Shown here: one piece after another, positions 9,416 through 15,475 of the stretch
How positions within the stretch are numbered: the stretch's first letter is position 1
How the letters are laid out: every line of letters begins with the position of its first letter
Source: Deltaproteobacteria bacterium
GTDB taxonomy: Bacteria; Desulfobacterota; Dissulfuribacteria; Dissulfuribacterales; QOAL01
Length of the DNA stretch: 35,091 bases
Direction: 5' to 3'
NCBI GenBank assembly: GCA_027003115.1
Contig: JALWYS010000196.1
Span: 1-35,091, forward strand
Notes under the pieces: model-generated
What the model was told of the DNA's origin: nothing
Databases searched by the model: none
Seen by the model: only the letters and a program-made list of their open reading frames with translations
Made by a program: the position numbers and the translations under genes

Positions 9416-9880
9416 TTAGTCTACCTTTACTTCGATCTTCTTGGTCTTTTCCTCTTCCTTCTTTTTGATGGATATGTTCAAGATTCCGTTTTTGTACTTG
9501 GCCTCAATACTTGCAGTATCAAGACCTTCAGGAAGGGCTATGACGCGTCTGAATTTTCCGCTGAATCTTTCTTTCCTGTAATAACCTGTGACCTTGGCGT
9601 CCTCGCCAAGCTCTTTTGCAGTATCCCGTCCAGCAGAGATGGTAAGCATATTCTTTTCAACGGTGAGATCTATATCCTTTGGGTCAAGGCCAGGTGCAAA
9701 GAGGTATATCAACACCTGATCGGAGGTCTCACCAATGTTGACTGCTGGCATTGGAACCCGTTTGGCAGAAATACCTGCAGGGGAAAAATAGTTTTCATTA
9801 AAAATTTTCTCCATTTCCCGGTTCAGCCTGTCAAAATCCTGCCATATGGGGTCACTTAGGGAAAACCATGGTCTAAGCAT
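9416..9880 (-). CDS. Small heat-shock protein, Hsp20/alpha-crystallin family (upstream copy)
   Basis: Holdase chaperone of the class A bacterial Hsp20 type. The N-terminus (WFSLSDPIWQDFDRLNREMEKIF) is the usual amphipathic arm. The alpha-crystallin core carries VLIYLFAPGLDPKDIDLTVEK, the loop YRKERFSGKFRRVIALPEGLD and GILNISIKKKEE, then the I-x-V tail KKIEVKVD. Several starts are possible (TTG 9913, ATG 9886, ATG 9880); AGGAGG lies 8 bases before the ATG at 9880, which I prefer (154 aa). It is first of a two-gene operon with the shorter Hsp20. I could not find a convincing CIRCE or sigma-32 type promoter upstream; a 14-bp inverted repeat (TCAAG-N4-CTTGA, 9971-9984) lies about 90 bp before it. 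Confidence 0.94.
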   Translation of the reverse strand: MLRPWFSLSDPIWQDFDRLNREMEKIFNENYFSPAGISAKRVPMPAVNIGETSDQVLIYLFAPGLDPKDIDLTVEKNMLTISAGRDTAKELGEDAKVTGYYRKERFSGKFRRVIALPEGLDTASIEAKYKNGILNISIKKKEEEKTKKIEVKVD

Positions 9881-10010
9881 TGTCATATCCTCCTTGATTT
9901 TCGATTTAGTCAATATTTTTAGGTAACTACAACTTGACTCACTTTTACGGTAAGCATGAAGATGGGCCAGTCAAGACTGCTTGATGAAAAAAGGATTTAT
10001 TTTTCAAGGC

Positions 10011-10045
10011 ACAAAAAAGGCCCTGCACTGTTCATGCAGGGCCTT
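10011..10045 (-). terminator. Rho-independent terminator after inositol-3-phosphate synthase
   Basis: A perfect 11-bp stem, AAGGCCCTGCA against TGCAGGGCCTT, with a 7-base loop. On the minus strand it runs straight into TTTTTTG. It lies 32 bp beyond the stop of the inositol-3-phosphate synthase gene. Confidence 0.9.
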
Positions 10046-10076
10046 AAAACCTGGCTGCCTGTTAGGCAAACGGGTA

Positions 10077-11180
10077 TTACCTCTCCCTTTTTCCAGCTAT
10101 GAATTCCTCAGTGTTTTTGCACGCAACGTCGTCTGTAAACTGTTGCGGCGGGTGTTTCATGAAATAAGCAGACGGGGAAATAAGGGGGCCGCCAATGCCC
10201 CTTTCTAGGGCAAGCTTACAGCATCGTATGGAATCGATGGCAACGCCTGCAGAGTTGGGTGAGTCTTCCACAGAAAGCCTCAGCTCCAAGTGCATTGGAA
10301 CGTCTCCAAAGAGCTTTCCTTCCATGCGTATGAAGGCCACCTTGTTGTCCTTTTGCCAGGGTACATAGTCACTTGGGCCTATGTGGATGTTGTCTGCAGA
10401 AAGGGGCTCAGCAAGTACTGCCTGCACGGCCTCGGTCTTTGAGAGCTTTTTGGAGCGAAGTCTATGGCGGTTAAGCATGTTCAGGAAATCTGTGTTTCCT
10501 CCTGTATTTAGCTGGTAGGTACGTTCAAGCTTAACACCGCGCCTTTTAAAGAGATTGGCAAGGGTTCTGTGGGTGATGGTGGCCCCGAGCTGAGATTTAA
10601 TATCGTCTCCCACAATGGGGATATTTTTTTCCTGGAAGCGTTGGGCCCACCTTGGGTCACTGGCTATGAAAACAGGCATGTTGTTAATGAAACCAACACC
10701 TGCCTCCAGGGCGCATTCTGCATAAAAGCGCACGGCCTCTTCCGAACCTACAGGCAGATAGTTAAGTAACACCTCGGTGCCAGAGTTCTTCAAGGCCGCA
10801 ACAACCTCTTCTTTGGAAGGCTCTGGCTCATCTGCCAGCACAAAGGTCTTGTCTTCAGGATAGTCCTTCATGTGTTCGGAGAAGCCGTCCAGGACCTTTC
10901 CCATTTGTACTTTTACACCAGTAGGTGGGATATCCTTGCAAAATATGGTGGTGCAATTGGGTGGAGAAAAGATGGCATCGGCCACATCCTGTCCCACCTT
11001 TCTTTTGTCTATGTCAAAGGCTGCAACAACTTCTATGTCACTGGGCTTGTAGCCTCCAATCTCCCAATGCATAAGACCGATTGCATCTTCAGCCGATTTA
11101 TCTGCATAATAGTTTATGCCTTGCCATAGTGAAGAAAAACAATTACCTACCCCAGCCACGGCAATTCTGATCTTGGACAT
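10077..11180 (-). CDS. Inositol-3-phosphate synthase (myo-inositol-1-phosphate synthase)
   Basis: Converts glucose 6-phosphate to 1L-myo-inositol 1-phosphate with bound NAD, the entry step to inositol lipids, inositol thiols or inositol-phosphodiester osmolytes. The N-terminal Rossmann motif is VAGVGNCFSSLWQG. The family hallmarks GDDIKSQLGATITHRT, LNTGGNTDFLNM and SVEDSPNSAGVAIDSIRC are all present. At 367 aa it is the short actinobacterial/archaeal kind rather than the roughly 500-aa eukaryotic kind. The ATG at 11180 has GGGAGGAG upstream. A small zinc-ribbon gene lies 49 bp upstream and is likely co-transcribed. No inositol monophosphatase or phosphotransferase is in the window, so the end product is unknown. 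Confidence 0.95.
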   Translation of the reverse strand: MSKIRIAVAGVGNCFSSLWQGINYYADKSAEDAIGLMHWEIGGYKPSDIEVVAAFDIDKRKVGQDVADAIFSPPNCTTIFCKDIPPTGVKVQMGKVLDGFSEHMKDYPEDKTFVLADEPEPSKEEVVAALKNSGTEVLLNYLPVGSEEAVRFYAECALEAGVGFINNMPVFIASDPRWAQRFQEKNIPIVGDDIKSQLGATITHRTLANLFKRRGVKLERTYQLNTGGNTDFLNMLNRHRLRSKKLSKTEAVQAVLAEPLSADNIHIGPSDYVPWQKDNKVAFIRMEGKLFGDVPMHLELRLSVEDSPNSAGVAIDSIRCCKLALERGIGGPLISPSAYFMKHPPQQFTDDVACKNTEEFIAGKRER

Positions 11181-11229
11181 CTGTTAGTGCTCCTCCCTAA
11201 CCAAATAAAATCTGGAAAGATTTCCTCGA

Positions 11230-11439
11230 TTACTCTTCCGTCTCCTCAATATTGATTTCAGCTTCGAAGAAGCTGGCGCCGCAATCGTAACATTTCACAT
11301 CAATGATTTTGTTGTCTATAATGGAAACGTATATTTCATCACTGCCACAGCTGCATTTTTCCTGAACAGCATCTCTGACTAACTGTTCAATTTGCGGCTG
11401 CACATCTACAGGAATATCAGGATCAAAGGTGATTTTCAC
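11230..11439 (-). CDS. Small zinc-ribbon protein, function unknown
   Basis: A 69-aa acidic protein. After an N-terminal helix-like stretch (IPVDVQPQIEQLVRDAVQ) come two cysteine pairs, Cys29-x-Cys31 and Cys50-x2-Cys53 (KCSCGSDE and KCYDCGASF), a probable four-Cys zinc ribbon, and an acidic tail EINIEETEE. It starts with GTG at 11439, supported by GGAGG six bases upstream. It precedes inositol-3-phosphate synthase by 49 bp in the same direction. I do not recognise a named family; a metal-binding accessory or regulatory role is only inference. Confidence 0.72.
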   Translation of the reverse strand: MKITFDPDIPVDVQPQIEQLVRDAVQEKCSCGSDEIYVSIIDNKIIDVKCYDCGASFFEAEINIEETEE

Positions 11440-11499
11440 GTGTATCCTCCAAAGCCTAACGGCCCTTTTTTCGTAAAAATAAAAAAACGCTAACTACAC

Positions 11500-11528
11500 A
11501 CTGTACCAATTTATTTTTTACTTTGCAA
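11500..11528 (-). promoter_or_regulatory. Possible sigma-70 promoter for the zinc-ribbon/inositol-3-phosphate synthase unit
   Basis: On the minus strand, TTGCAA (11523-11528) and TACAGT (11500-11505) are separated by 17 bases. Each matches four of six consensus positions. The leader would be about 55 bases. The surrounding AT-rich stretch means this is weak evidence. Confidence 0.35.
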
Positions 11529-11611
11529 AGCATTTTGCCCCTTTTTTAAATAGAAAGAATTGATAACAGTGCAGGATTGTTAGAAAATTATACGCACCTG
11601 TTAAAAGCCGC

Positions 11612-11639
11612 AAAAAAGGCGGCCCGGTTGCAAGCCGCC
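11612..11639 (-). terminator. Rho-independent terminator after the parvulin gene
   Basis: A GC-only 6-bp stem, GGCGGC against GCCGCC, encloses a 10-base loop. On the minus strand it is followed directly by TTTTTTG. It lies 44 bp beyond the parvulin stop codon. Confidence 0.85.
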
Positions 11640-11682
11640 CATTTGTAAACGGATTTTTTTATATCCTAACTATTAAAATCAG

Positions 11683-12609
11683 CTATTTTGCCCCCTTATG
11701 GACAGGGTCATTTGGCATAGAGCCTTTGCTTTCAAGAAGCGCCTCGTTAGTCTTTACAGGGTATTTTTTCTTAAGTTTGGAGACTAGCTCATCCCTAAGT
11801 TTGATCTGTTTCTGGCGAAGCAGTTTCTGTCTTATCTCTTGTTTCACTTCATCGAACGGACGCTGCCTCGCGGGTTTCTTGTCTTCCACTTTTATTATAT
11901 GGTATCCAAAGGTTGTTTTCACTGGCTTGCTTATCTCACCTTTTTTAAGGGCGAATGCAGCCTTTTCAAATTCAGGAACCATTCTTCCCTTGCTGAAGTA
12001 GCCAAGGTCTCCGCCTCTAGTCTTTGAACCTGGGTCATCAGAATATTTCTGCGCAAGCTTGGTAAAGCTTTCACCCTTCATGAGCCTTACTCTGATATCC
12101 ATGGCCTTTTTCTTGGCCTCGGCCAACTTTGTCTTGTCTGCGCCTGCTGGAACCTTTATCAGAATATGCCTAGCCCTTACCTGTTCAGGCTGCATGAATT
12201 CAGATTTGTGTTTTTCATAGTACTCTTTTATCTCCTTATCAGTAACCCTTGCCTTGTCGGAGATGTTTTCCGTCATGTATTCCTGGGCAAGAAGGGCATT
12301 TGTCATGTCCTCGATTCTCTTTTTGACGTTTGGTTTTTCCTGAAGGTTCTCTTTCCTGGCTTCTAGGGCCATGAGGGTCAACTGTACCCACCTGTCCAGG
12401 AGTTGCTTCTTTAGCTGAGGATTCCTCTGAACAGCCATTTGGAGTTGTGGAGGTAGGGATTTTATCTGATCGTTGAATTCCTGTAATGTAAGCTTGTACT
12501 TCCCCACCTGGGCAAGCACCTTTTCCTTGCCGTTATCCTTTGCAAAACAGTTTGAGAAACAAAGGATTAGGGTACACACCACCAACAAGACAACACTTTT
12601 CTTCTTCAT
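11683..12609 (-). CDS. Exported peptidylprolyl cis-trans isomerase, SurA/PrsA-like parvulin
   Basis: Periplasmic foldase with proline isomerase activity. Residues 1 to about 23 form a signal peptide (MKKKSVVLLVVCTLILCFSN, cleavage near CFA-KDN). An N-terminal SurA-like helical region follows (QEFNDQIKSLPPQLQMAV). The parvulin domain spans about residues 145-245: VRARHILIKV, SDDPGSKTRGGDLGYFSKG, MVPEFEKAAFALKKGEIS and FGYHIIKVED. The C-terminus is lysine-rich. Length 308 aa with one parvulin domain is closer to PrsA/PpiC-type proteins than to two-domain SurA. The ATG at 12609 has AAGGAG nine bases upstream. It follows the beta-helix gene by 22 bp and is probably the last gene of that operon. 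Clients are likely outer-membrane or secreted proteins, by family. Confidence 0.92.
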   Translation of the reverse strand: MKKKSVVLLVVCTLILCFSNCFAKDNGKEKVLAQVGKYKLTLQEFNDQIKSLPPQLQMAVQRNPQLKKQLLDRWVQLTLMALEARKENLQEKPNVKKRIEDMTNALLAQEYMTENISDKARVTDKEIKEYYEKHKSEFMQPEQVRARHILIKVPAGADKTKLAEAKKKAMDIRVRLMKGESFTKLAQKYSDDPGSKTRGGDLGYFSKGRMVPEFEKAAFALKKGEISKPVKTTFGYHIIKVEDKKPARQRPFDEVKQEIRQKLLRQKQIKLRDELVSKLKKKYPVKTNEALLESKGSMPNDPVHKGAK

Positions 12610-12631
12610 TAATTTATTCTCCTTTTTGTTT

Positions 12632-13435
12632 TTAACGAATGATGGTTTTGGAGGGATAAAAACCGGGTTTGACCGTTGAATTTGGAGTGACCATGGAATG
12701 GGGACCCAGTAGCACTCCTGGATTGGTTACACTGTTGCAACCAGTTTGTACAAAGTCACCAAGAATGGCCCCAATTTTTCTCCTCCCAGTATCTATCTTT
12801 TCATTTTGTGGCCCAGCTATTTTTACGCTGCCAGGTGCAAATTTCAAATTAGCAAGTTTTGTGCCTGCGCCAAGATTTACACTGTTTCCAAGTATACTAT
12901 CGCCAATGTAGGCAAAATGTCCTGCCTTTGAGTCTTCCAGGAAGATGGAATGTTTTACCTCTGTGGCATGGCCAACAACGGCCTTTGGCCCAATCAGACA
13001 GTCTTCCCTTATATATGCTGCCTGGCGGACCTGGGCATTGTCAAGAATCATGCTTGGCCCTTTTATCATGGCACCAGGCTCAACAAGGACTCCCTTGCCA
13101 AACTGCACCCTGTAATCGGTAAATGTTACACCTGCACAGATGAGCGTAGCCTCTTGCACCGGCTCTCCCTCTATCCAGACCTGGAGCTTTCCCTTTGTCT
13201 CGTCATTACAAAGAGTTTCAAATCCTTCAGTCATCCAGCCTCCAGGGAGAAGTACAATGGGTTCTGGCAAGGGTATTCCAGGGACTATCTCATCAGGCAG
13301 GTTTGGGCGCAGGTTGGTCCTAATGAAATCCTTCAATATATCAAGTATACGCCATGGAACCTCATTGGGTTCGAAAAGCCCGCTAAACTCTTCCGGAACA
13401 TTCTCAAAAAAATTTTCCCATGAAAACTCAGCCAT
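12632..13435 (-). CDS. Left-handed beta-helix (hexapeptide-repeat) protein, GlmU C-terminal-like
   Basis: 267 aa. From about residue 85 onward the sequence has hexapeptide repeats of a left-handed beta-helix, as in sugar-phosphate acyltransferases: LVEPGAMIKGPSMILDNAQV, IREDCLIGPKAVVG, AYIGDSILGNSVNLGAGTKL, then GRRKIGAILGDFVQTG and LLGPHSMVTPNSTVKPG. The pattern NLGAGTKLANLK followed by KIGAILGDF resembles the GlmU acetyltransferase half. The N-terminal uridylyltransferase domain is missing; instead about 80 unrelated residues begin with FSWENFFENVPEEFSG. It may be an acetyltransferase for a sugar 1-phosphate or a paralogue that lost the partner domain; substrate unknown. AGGAG precedes the ATG at 13435. 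It is 2 bp after the small upstream gene. Confidence 0.82.
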   Translation of the reverse strand: MAEFSWENFFENVPEEFSGLFEPNEVPWRILDILKDFIRTNLRPNLPDEIVPGIPLPEPIVLLPGGWMTEGFETLCNDETKGKLQVWIEGEPVQEATLICAGVTFTDYRVQFGKGVLVEPGAMIKGPSMILDNAQVRQAAYIREDCLIGPKAVVGHATEVKHSIFLEDSKAGHFAYIGDSILGNSVNLGAGTKLANLKFAPGSVKIAGPQNEKIDTGRRKIGAILGDFVQTGCNSVTNPGVLLGPHSMVTPNSTVKPGFYPSKTIIR

Positions 13436-13437
13436 GG

Positions 13438-13713
13438 TTACTCCTGTGTTCCAAATTCATCCCTTAAAAGCCTGAGGGCTATTTCTATATCATACACATG
13501 AAGGGGAGGCGCTCCTTTTCGCCTTTCTTTTTTGTAAAGCTCGGCTGCCTGTTGGATAGCCCTCCACGGTACCCAGCCATGTTCCTCCCAAAGGGCTTTG
13601 TCATGGGTATCCCACATGCGAAATTCAACGTCGTCCCTCCCTAGTCGTACGTACATGCGCAGGTTTTTGTTATCCAGTACCGGATAGTAGTAGATACCTA
13701 GTTTATCCTTCAT
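13438..13713 (-). CDS. Small conserved-looking hypothetical protein
   Basis: 91 aa starting at the ATG at 13713 (CAGGG about nine bases upstream); the frame extends 14 codons further, but that part looks non-coding (MAHRFSCVNTREQK). The protein is rich in aromatic and charged residues (KLGIYYYPVLDNKNLRMYV, DDVEFRMWDTHDKALWEEHG, VPWRAIQQAAELYKKERRK). It is soluble, with no signal peptide, membrane segment or cysteine motif. It sits 2 bp upstream of the beta-helix gene, so the two probably work together or share expression. I do not recognise a family and assign no function. Confidence 0.7.
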   Translation of the reverse strand: MKDKLGIYYYPVLDNKNLRMYVRLGRDDVEFRMWDTHDKALWEEHGWVPWRAIQQAAELYKKERRKGAPPLHVYDIEIALRLLRDEFGTQE

Positions 13714-13837
13714 CTTTTGTTCCCTGGTATTTACACAACTAAATCTATGGGCCATAGGCTAATCCCACCAAAAGGAGTGGTCAATACACAAAGGACCTTT
13801 GGAAAAGTGGATTTTTACAAAGGAGAAAATTTTTTAG

Positions 13838-13851
13838 TGAATAGTCATTCA
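13838..13851. promoter_or_regulatory. Palindromic operator candidate TGAAT-N4-ATTCA (site 1, ferredoxin promoter)
   Basis: TGAATAGTCATTCA lies 8 bp before a TATAAT at 13860, so it covers the region where a -35 hexamer would be. The same 10 fixed bases occur at 22212 and 32725, each upstream of a gene. The symmetry resembles TetR-family operators. No regulator of that family is in the window. Confidence 0.6.
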
Positions 13852-13859
13852 GTTTGTGT

Positions 13860-13865
13860 TATAAT
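13860..13865 (+). promoter_or_regulatory. -10 element of a promoter for the ferredoxin/cytochrome locus
   Basis: A consensus TATAAT stands 142 bp before the ferredoxin start. No good TTGACA lies 16-18 bp upstream; the operator palindrome occupies that position. The immediately following inverted repeat (13865-13896) would lie at and after the start of transcription. Confidence 0.5.
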
Positions 13866-13896
13866 TCCCAAGTTATTTTTATAGGTAACTTGGGAA
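13865..13896. promoter_or_regulatory. Long perfect inverted repeat at the ferredoxin-locus promoter
   Basis: TTCCCAAGTTA is repeated inverted as TAACTTGGGAA after a 10-base spacer: 11 bp perfect arms. It starts at the end of the TATAAT box and would span roughly +1 to +25. No T-run follows on either strand, so it is not a terminator. It could be a DNA-binding site or a 5' leader structure. Confidence 0.6.
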
Positions 13897-13954
13897 GTGG
13901 CGGGATTTTTTAATGGTTTCAAATCAAAGGTTGCGCTTTTTTTGTGTTTGCGTT

Positions 13955-13969
13955 TAAAATCACACGAGG
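13955..13969 (+). promoter_or_regulatory. Possible second, proximal promoter with shared TAAAAT-CACACGAGG element
   Basis: TAAAAT (13955-13960) is followed at once by CACACGAGG. Upstream at 13931 is TTGCGC (four of six to -35) with an 18-bp spacer. Almost the same block, TAAAAT-T-CACACGAGG, occurs at 22242-22257 before the outer-membrane protein gene, suggesting a common core promoter and initial transcript. Confidence 0.4.
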
Positions 13970-14007
13970 CATGTTAAAAAATACACTCCCTAAGGAGGAC
14001 AGCAAAA

Positions 14008-14751
14008 GTGAAAGGAAACAGGTCCGATAAGCCAAATTATGTGACAGATGAGGAAAGAAGGGAATTTCTGAAGTTGGGCCTCAAGATAACCGGAGTGTTG
14101 GCTGGAGGTTCCATCCTGTCCCTGGTTCCCCTTCCTGAAGACGAGGCCAAGGCCCTTGTGGAGCTGGAAGGTTATGAAAAAACCCAGTACAAGCCCCACT
14201 ATGTCATGGTTATAAGGCAAAATCACTGTGTTGACTGCGAAAAGTGCAAAGAGGCCTGCGTTAAGACTAACCATGTGCCTGACTATGGGTACAGGACAAC
14301 CATTCTGGAAAAATTGGCCGAGGATGAGGAGGGCAAGAAGTTTCCGGTTTTCATGCCTGTTCTTTGCAACCACTGTCTCAATCCTCCTTGTGTGAGGGTT
14401 TGTCCAACCAAGGCTACAACCAAGGACCCGAAGACTGGCATAGTGGTAATGCACTATCACAAGTGCATTGGATGCAAGACCTGTATGGCCGCCTGCCCGT
14501 ACAATGCCAGGTATTTTAACGAGGAAAAACGGGCCATTGATAAATGCAACTTCTGTTGGGATACAAGGCTTTCAAAGGGCGAGAAGCTTACTGCATGTGC
14601 TGCCGCCTGTCCGGCACACGTCAGGGTCTTTGGTGATTTTTCCGATCACGACAGCGAAGTTTGGAAACTGGTCCATCAGCCGGACAAGGCGGTCTGGGTT
14701 CTGAGGCCTGAGACAGGCGCCAAACCGTGCATCTTTTACATGAATGATTAA
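14008..14751 (+). CDS. Tat-exported ferredoxin-type subunit with four [4Fe-4S] clusters (DsrO/NrfC/PsrB-like)
   Basis: Electron-transfer subunit of membrane oxidoreductases of the NrfC/PsrB/DsrO kind. The N-terminus has a twin-arginine signal (ERREFLKLGLKITGVLAGG). Sixteen cysteines fall into four groups: CVDCEKCKEAC, CNHCLNPPCVRVC, CIGCKTCMAAC and CNFC...TACAAAC, enough for four cubane clusters. The C-terminal KPCIFYMND is family-like. Length 247 aa is normal. It starts with GTG at 14008, supported by AAGGAGG nine bases upstream. Such subunits usually pair with an NrfD membrane partner; that partner is not adjacent, but an NrfD-family gene lies 13 kb away at 27743. The triheme cytochrome gene follows 17 bp downstream, so a periplasmic electron path from cytochrome to ferredoxin or the reverse is likely. 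The exact complex is unknown. Confidence 0.93.
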   Translation: MKGNRSDKPNYVTDEERREFLKLGLKITGVLAGGSILSLVPLPEDEAKALVELEGYEKTQYKPHYVMVIRQNHCVDCEKCKEACVKTNHVPDYGYRTTILEKLAEDEEGKKFPVFMPVLCNHCLNPPCVRVCPTKATTKDPKTGIVVMHYHKCIGCKTCMAACPYNARYFNEEKRAIDKCNFCWDTRLSKGEKLTACAAACPAHVRVFGDFSDHDSEVWKLVHQPDKAVWVLRPETGAKPCIFYMND

Positions 14752-14768
14752 GCATACAGGGGGCAAAA

Positions 14769-15176
14769 ATGATGGAAAAAGGTATTAAGATATTTCTTTG
14801 CATTGTGTTCTTTCTTTGCTTTGTAGCAGCAGGGGCAGCAATCGGAGAGGATGAGGAAGCTGAATATCCGACCGAGCCCATCATATTTACAAAGCCGGTG
14901 AAGGCCGTGATTTTTGATCACAAGCTCCATGTTGAAGACAATGGTCTTGATTGTGATTCCTGCCATGACGATATTTTTGAGATGGAGGCAGGTACAGCTG
15001 AACAAAACAAGGATTTTACAATGAAGGCCCTTTATAAGGGTAAATATTGCGGGCAATGCCATGATGGAGACACGGCCTTTGCATCAAACACCAGATGCAC
15101 GCTTTGCCATATCGGGGTTAAGGGTTACAATAGGATGACCGGGGTAAAGCCAAAGGGCCACGAAGGCCACGAATAA
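14769..15176 (+). CDS. Triheme c7-type cytochrome, periplasmic
   Basis: A 135-aa secreted c-type cytochrome. Residues 1 to about 25 are a signal peptide (IFLCIVFFLCFVAAGAAIG). Three heme-binding motifs are present, CDSCH (62-66), CGQCH (94-98) and CTLCH (110-114), with extra histidines (FDHKLHVEDN) that can serve as distal ligands. The spacing and the FxHxxH stretch before the first motif fit the triheme c7/c3-like family. The ATG at 14769 follows GGGGG by five bases; the next codon is also ATG. It lies 17 bp after the ferredoxin gene and is probably co-transcribed, acting as electron carrier to or from it. The C-terminus ends in a His/Lys-rich tail (KGHEGHE). Confidence 0.92.
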   Translation: MMEKGIKIFLCIVFFLCFVAAGAAIGEDEEAEYPTEPIIFTKPVKAVIFDHKLHVEDNGLDCDSCHDDIFEMEAGTAEQNKDFTMKALYKGKYCGQCHDGDTAFASNTRCTLCHIGVKGYNRMTGVKPKGHEGHE

Positions 15177-15190
15177 TTCTCCGAATAAAA

Positions 15191-15226
15191 GGGCTTAAGG
15201 GCACGGTGGTTTCTGCCCTTGGGCCC
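15191..15226 (+). other. Intercistronic hairpin between cytochrome and selenoprotein genes
   Basis: AAGGGCA pairs with TGCCCTT around a 10-base loop, and outer GGGC pairs with GCCC across a 2-by-2 internal loop. No T-run follows. It may act in mRNA processing or stability, or as a weak pause, between the cytochrome stop and the small gene at 15252. Confidence 0.5.
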
Positions 15227-15251
15227 TCTCTGAAAAGGACAAGCTCGATAC

Positions 15252-15410
15252 ATGGACAATCTTCTTTCTCTTCTTTTAATTCTGGTAATATGGATCTGCA
15301 TTAACAGATGGCTGCTCCCAAAGCTGGGGCTTCCTTCCTGAGGCGCACCTGTTGATGCCGGTCGGCAGACGAAACTCGAAAAAAGACCAAAAAGACCCAA
15401 CCCCACCTGA
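15252..15410 (+). CDS. Probable small membrane selenoprotein, UGA at codon 30 read as selenocysteine
   Basis: Read conventionally this is only 29 codons: an N-terminal membrane helix (LLSLLLILVIWICIN) then RWLLPKLGLPS and TGA at 15339. Reading the TGA as selenocysteine (U) gives LGLPS-U-GAPVDAG followed by a basic, proline-rich tail (KLEKRPKRPNPT) and a TGA stop at 15408; 52 aa in all. Just after the in-frame TGA is a hairpin, UGCC-GGUC-GGCA, whose GGUC loop begins 18 bases from the UGA, the same loop and spacing as the SECIS of E. coli fdhF. The ATG has AAAAGGA about 12 bases upstream, a little far. It lies 75 bp after the cytochrome gene in the same direction. Role unknown; a membrane-anchored redox-active selenol near the ferredoxin/cytochrome pair is inference. 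Other genes here end in TGA, so UGA is not generally reassigned. Confidence 0.68.
15339..15375 (+). promoter_or_regulatory. Bacterial SECIS-like element (UGA plus downstream hairpin)
   Basis: From the UGA at 15339 there are 18 bases to the apical loop GGTC (15360-15363), closed by TGCC (15356-15359) and GGCA (15364-15367). A lower GTT/AAC helix (15351-15353 with 15373-15375) can form across an internal loop with possible sheared G-A pairs. Bacterial SECIS elements carry a guanine at the start of the apical loop and place it about 16-37 bases from the UGA; this one matches both. Confidence 0.65.
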
Positions 15411-15424
15411 GACGGCCCAAGCTG

Positions 15425-15445
15425 TTCGATTGGGGACCAATCGAA
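15425..15445. terminator. Hairpin between convergent genes, possible terminator
   Basis: A perfect 9-bp stem, TTCGATTGG against CCAATCGAA, with a GGA loop. On the plus strand it is followed by A-rich sequence and then, 14 bases on, TTTTT. This is not a textbook terminator in either direction, but it is the only strong hairpin between the convergent selenoprotein and prenyltransferase-fold genes. Confidence 0.45.
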
Positions 15446-15475
15446 AAAATAGCCTTACTTTTTCCTTTTGAAAAA

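Noticed and set aside
9971-9984. Inverted repeat TCAAG-N4-CTTGA before the Hsp20 pair as a heat-shock operator
   Set aside because: Short arms, no match to CIRCE or HspR sites that I know, and no second copy; left as a note only.
13746-13784. Palindromic CTATGG-G-CCATAG and a TTGACC-17-TAGCCT promoter before the small hypothetical gene
   Set aside because: The -10 box matches only three of six bases, and the short palindrome has no second copy.
13941-13968. CRP/FNR-like site from GTGT...CACAC near the ferredoxin start
   Set aside because: The spacing (13-14 bases) does not fit the N6 spacer of that family.
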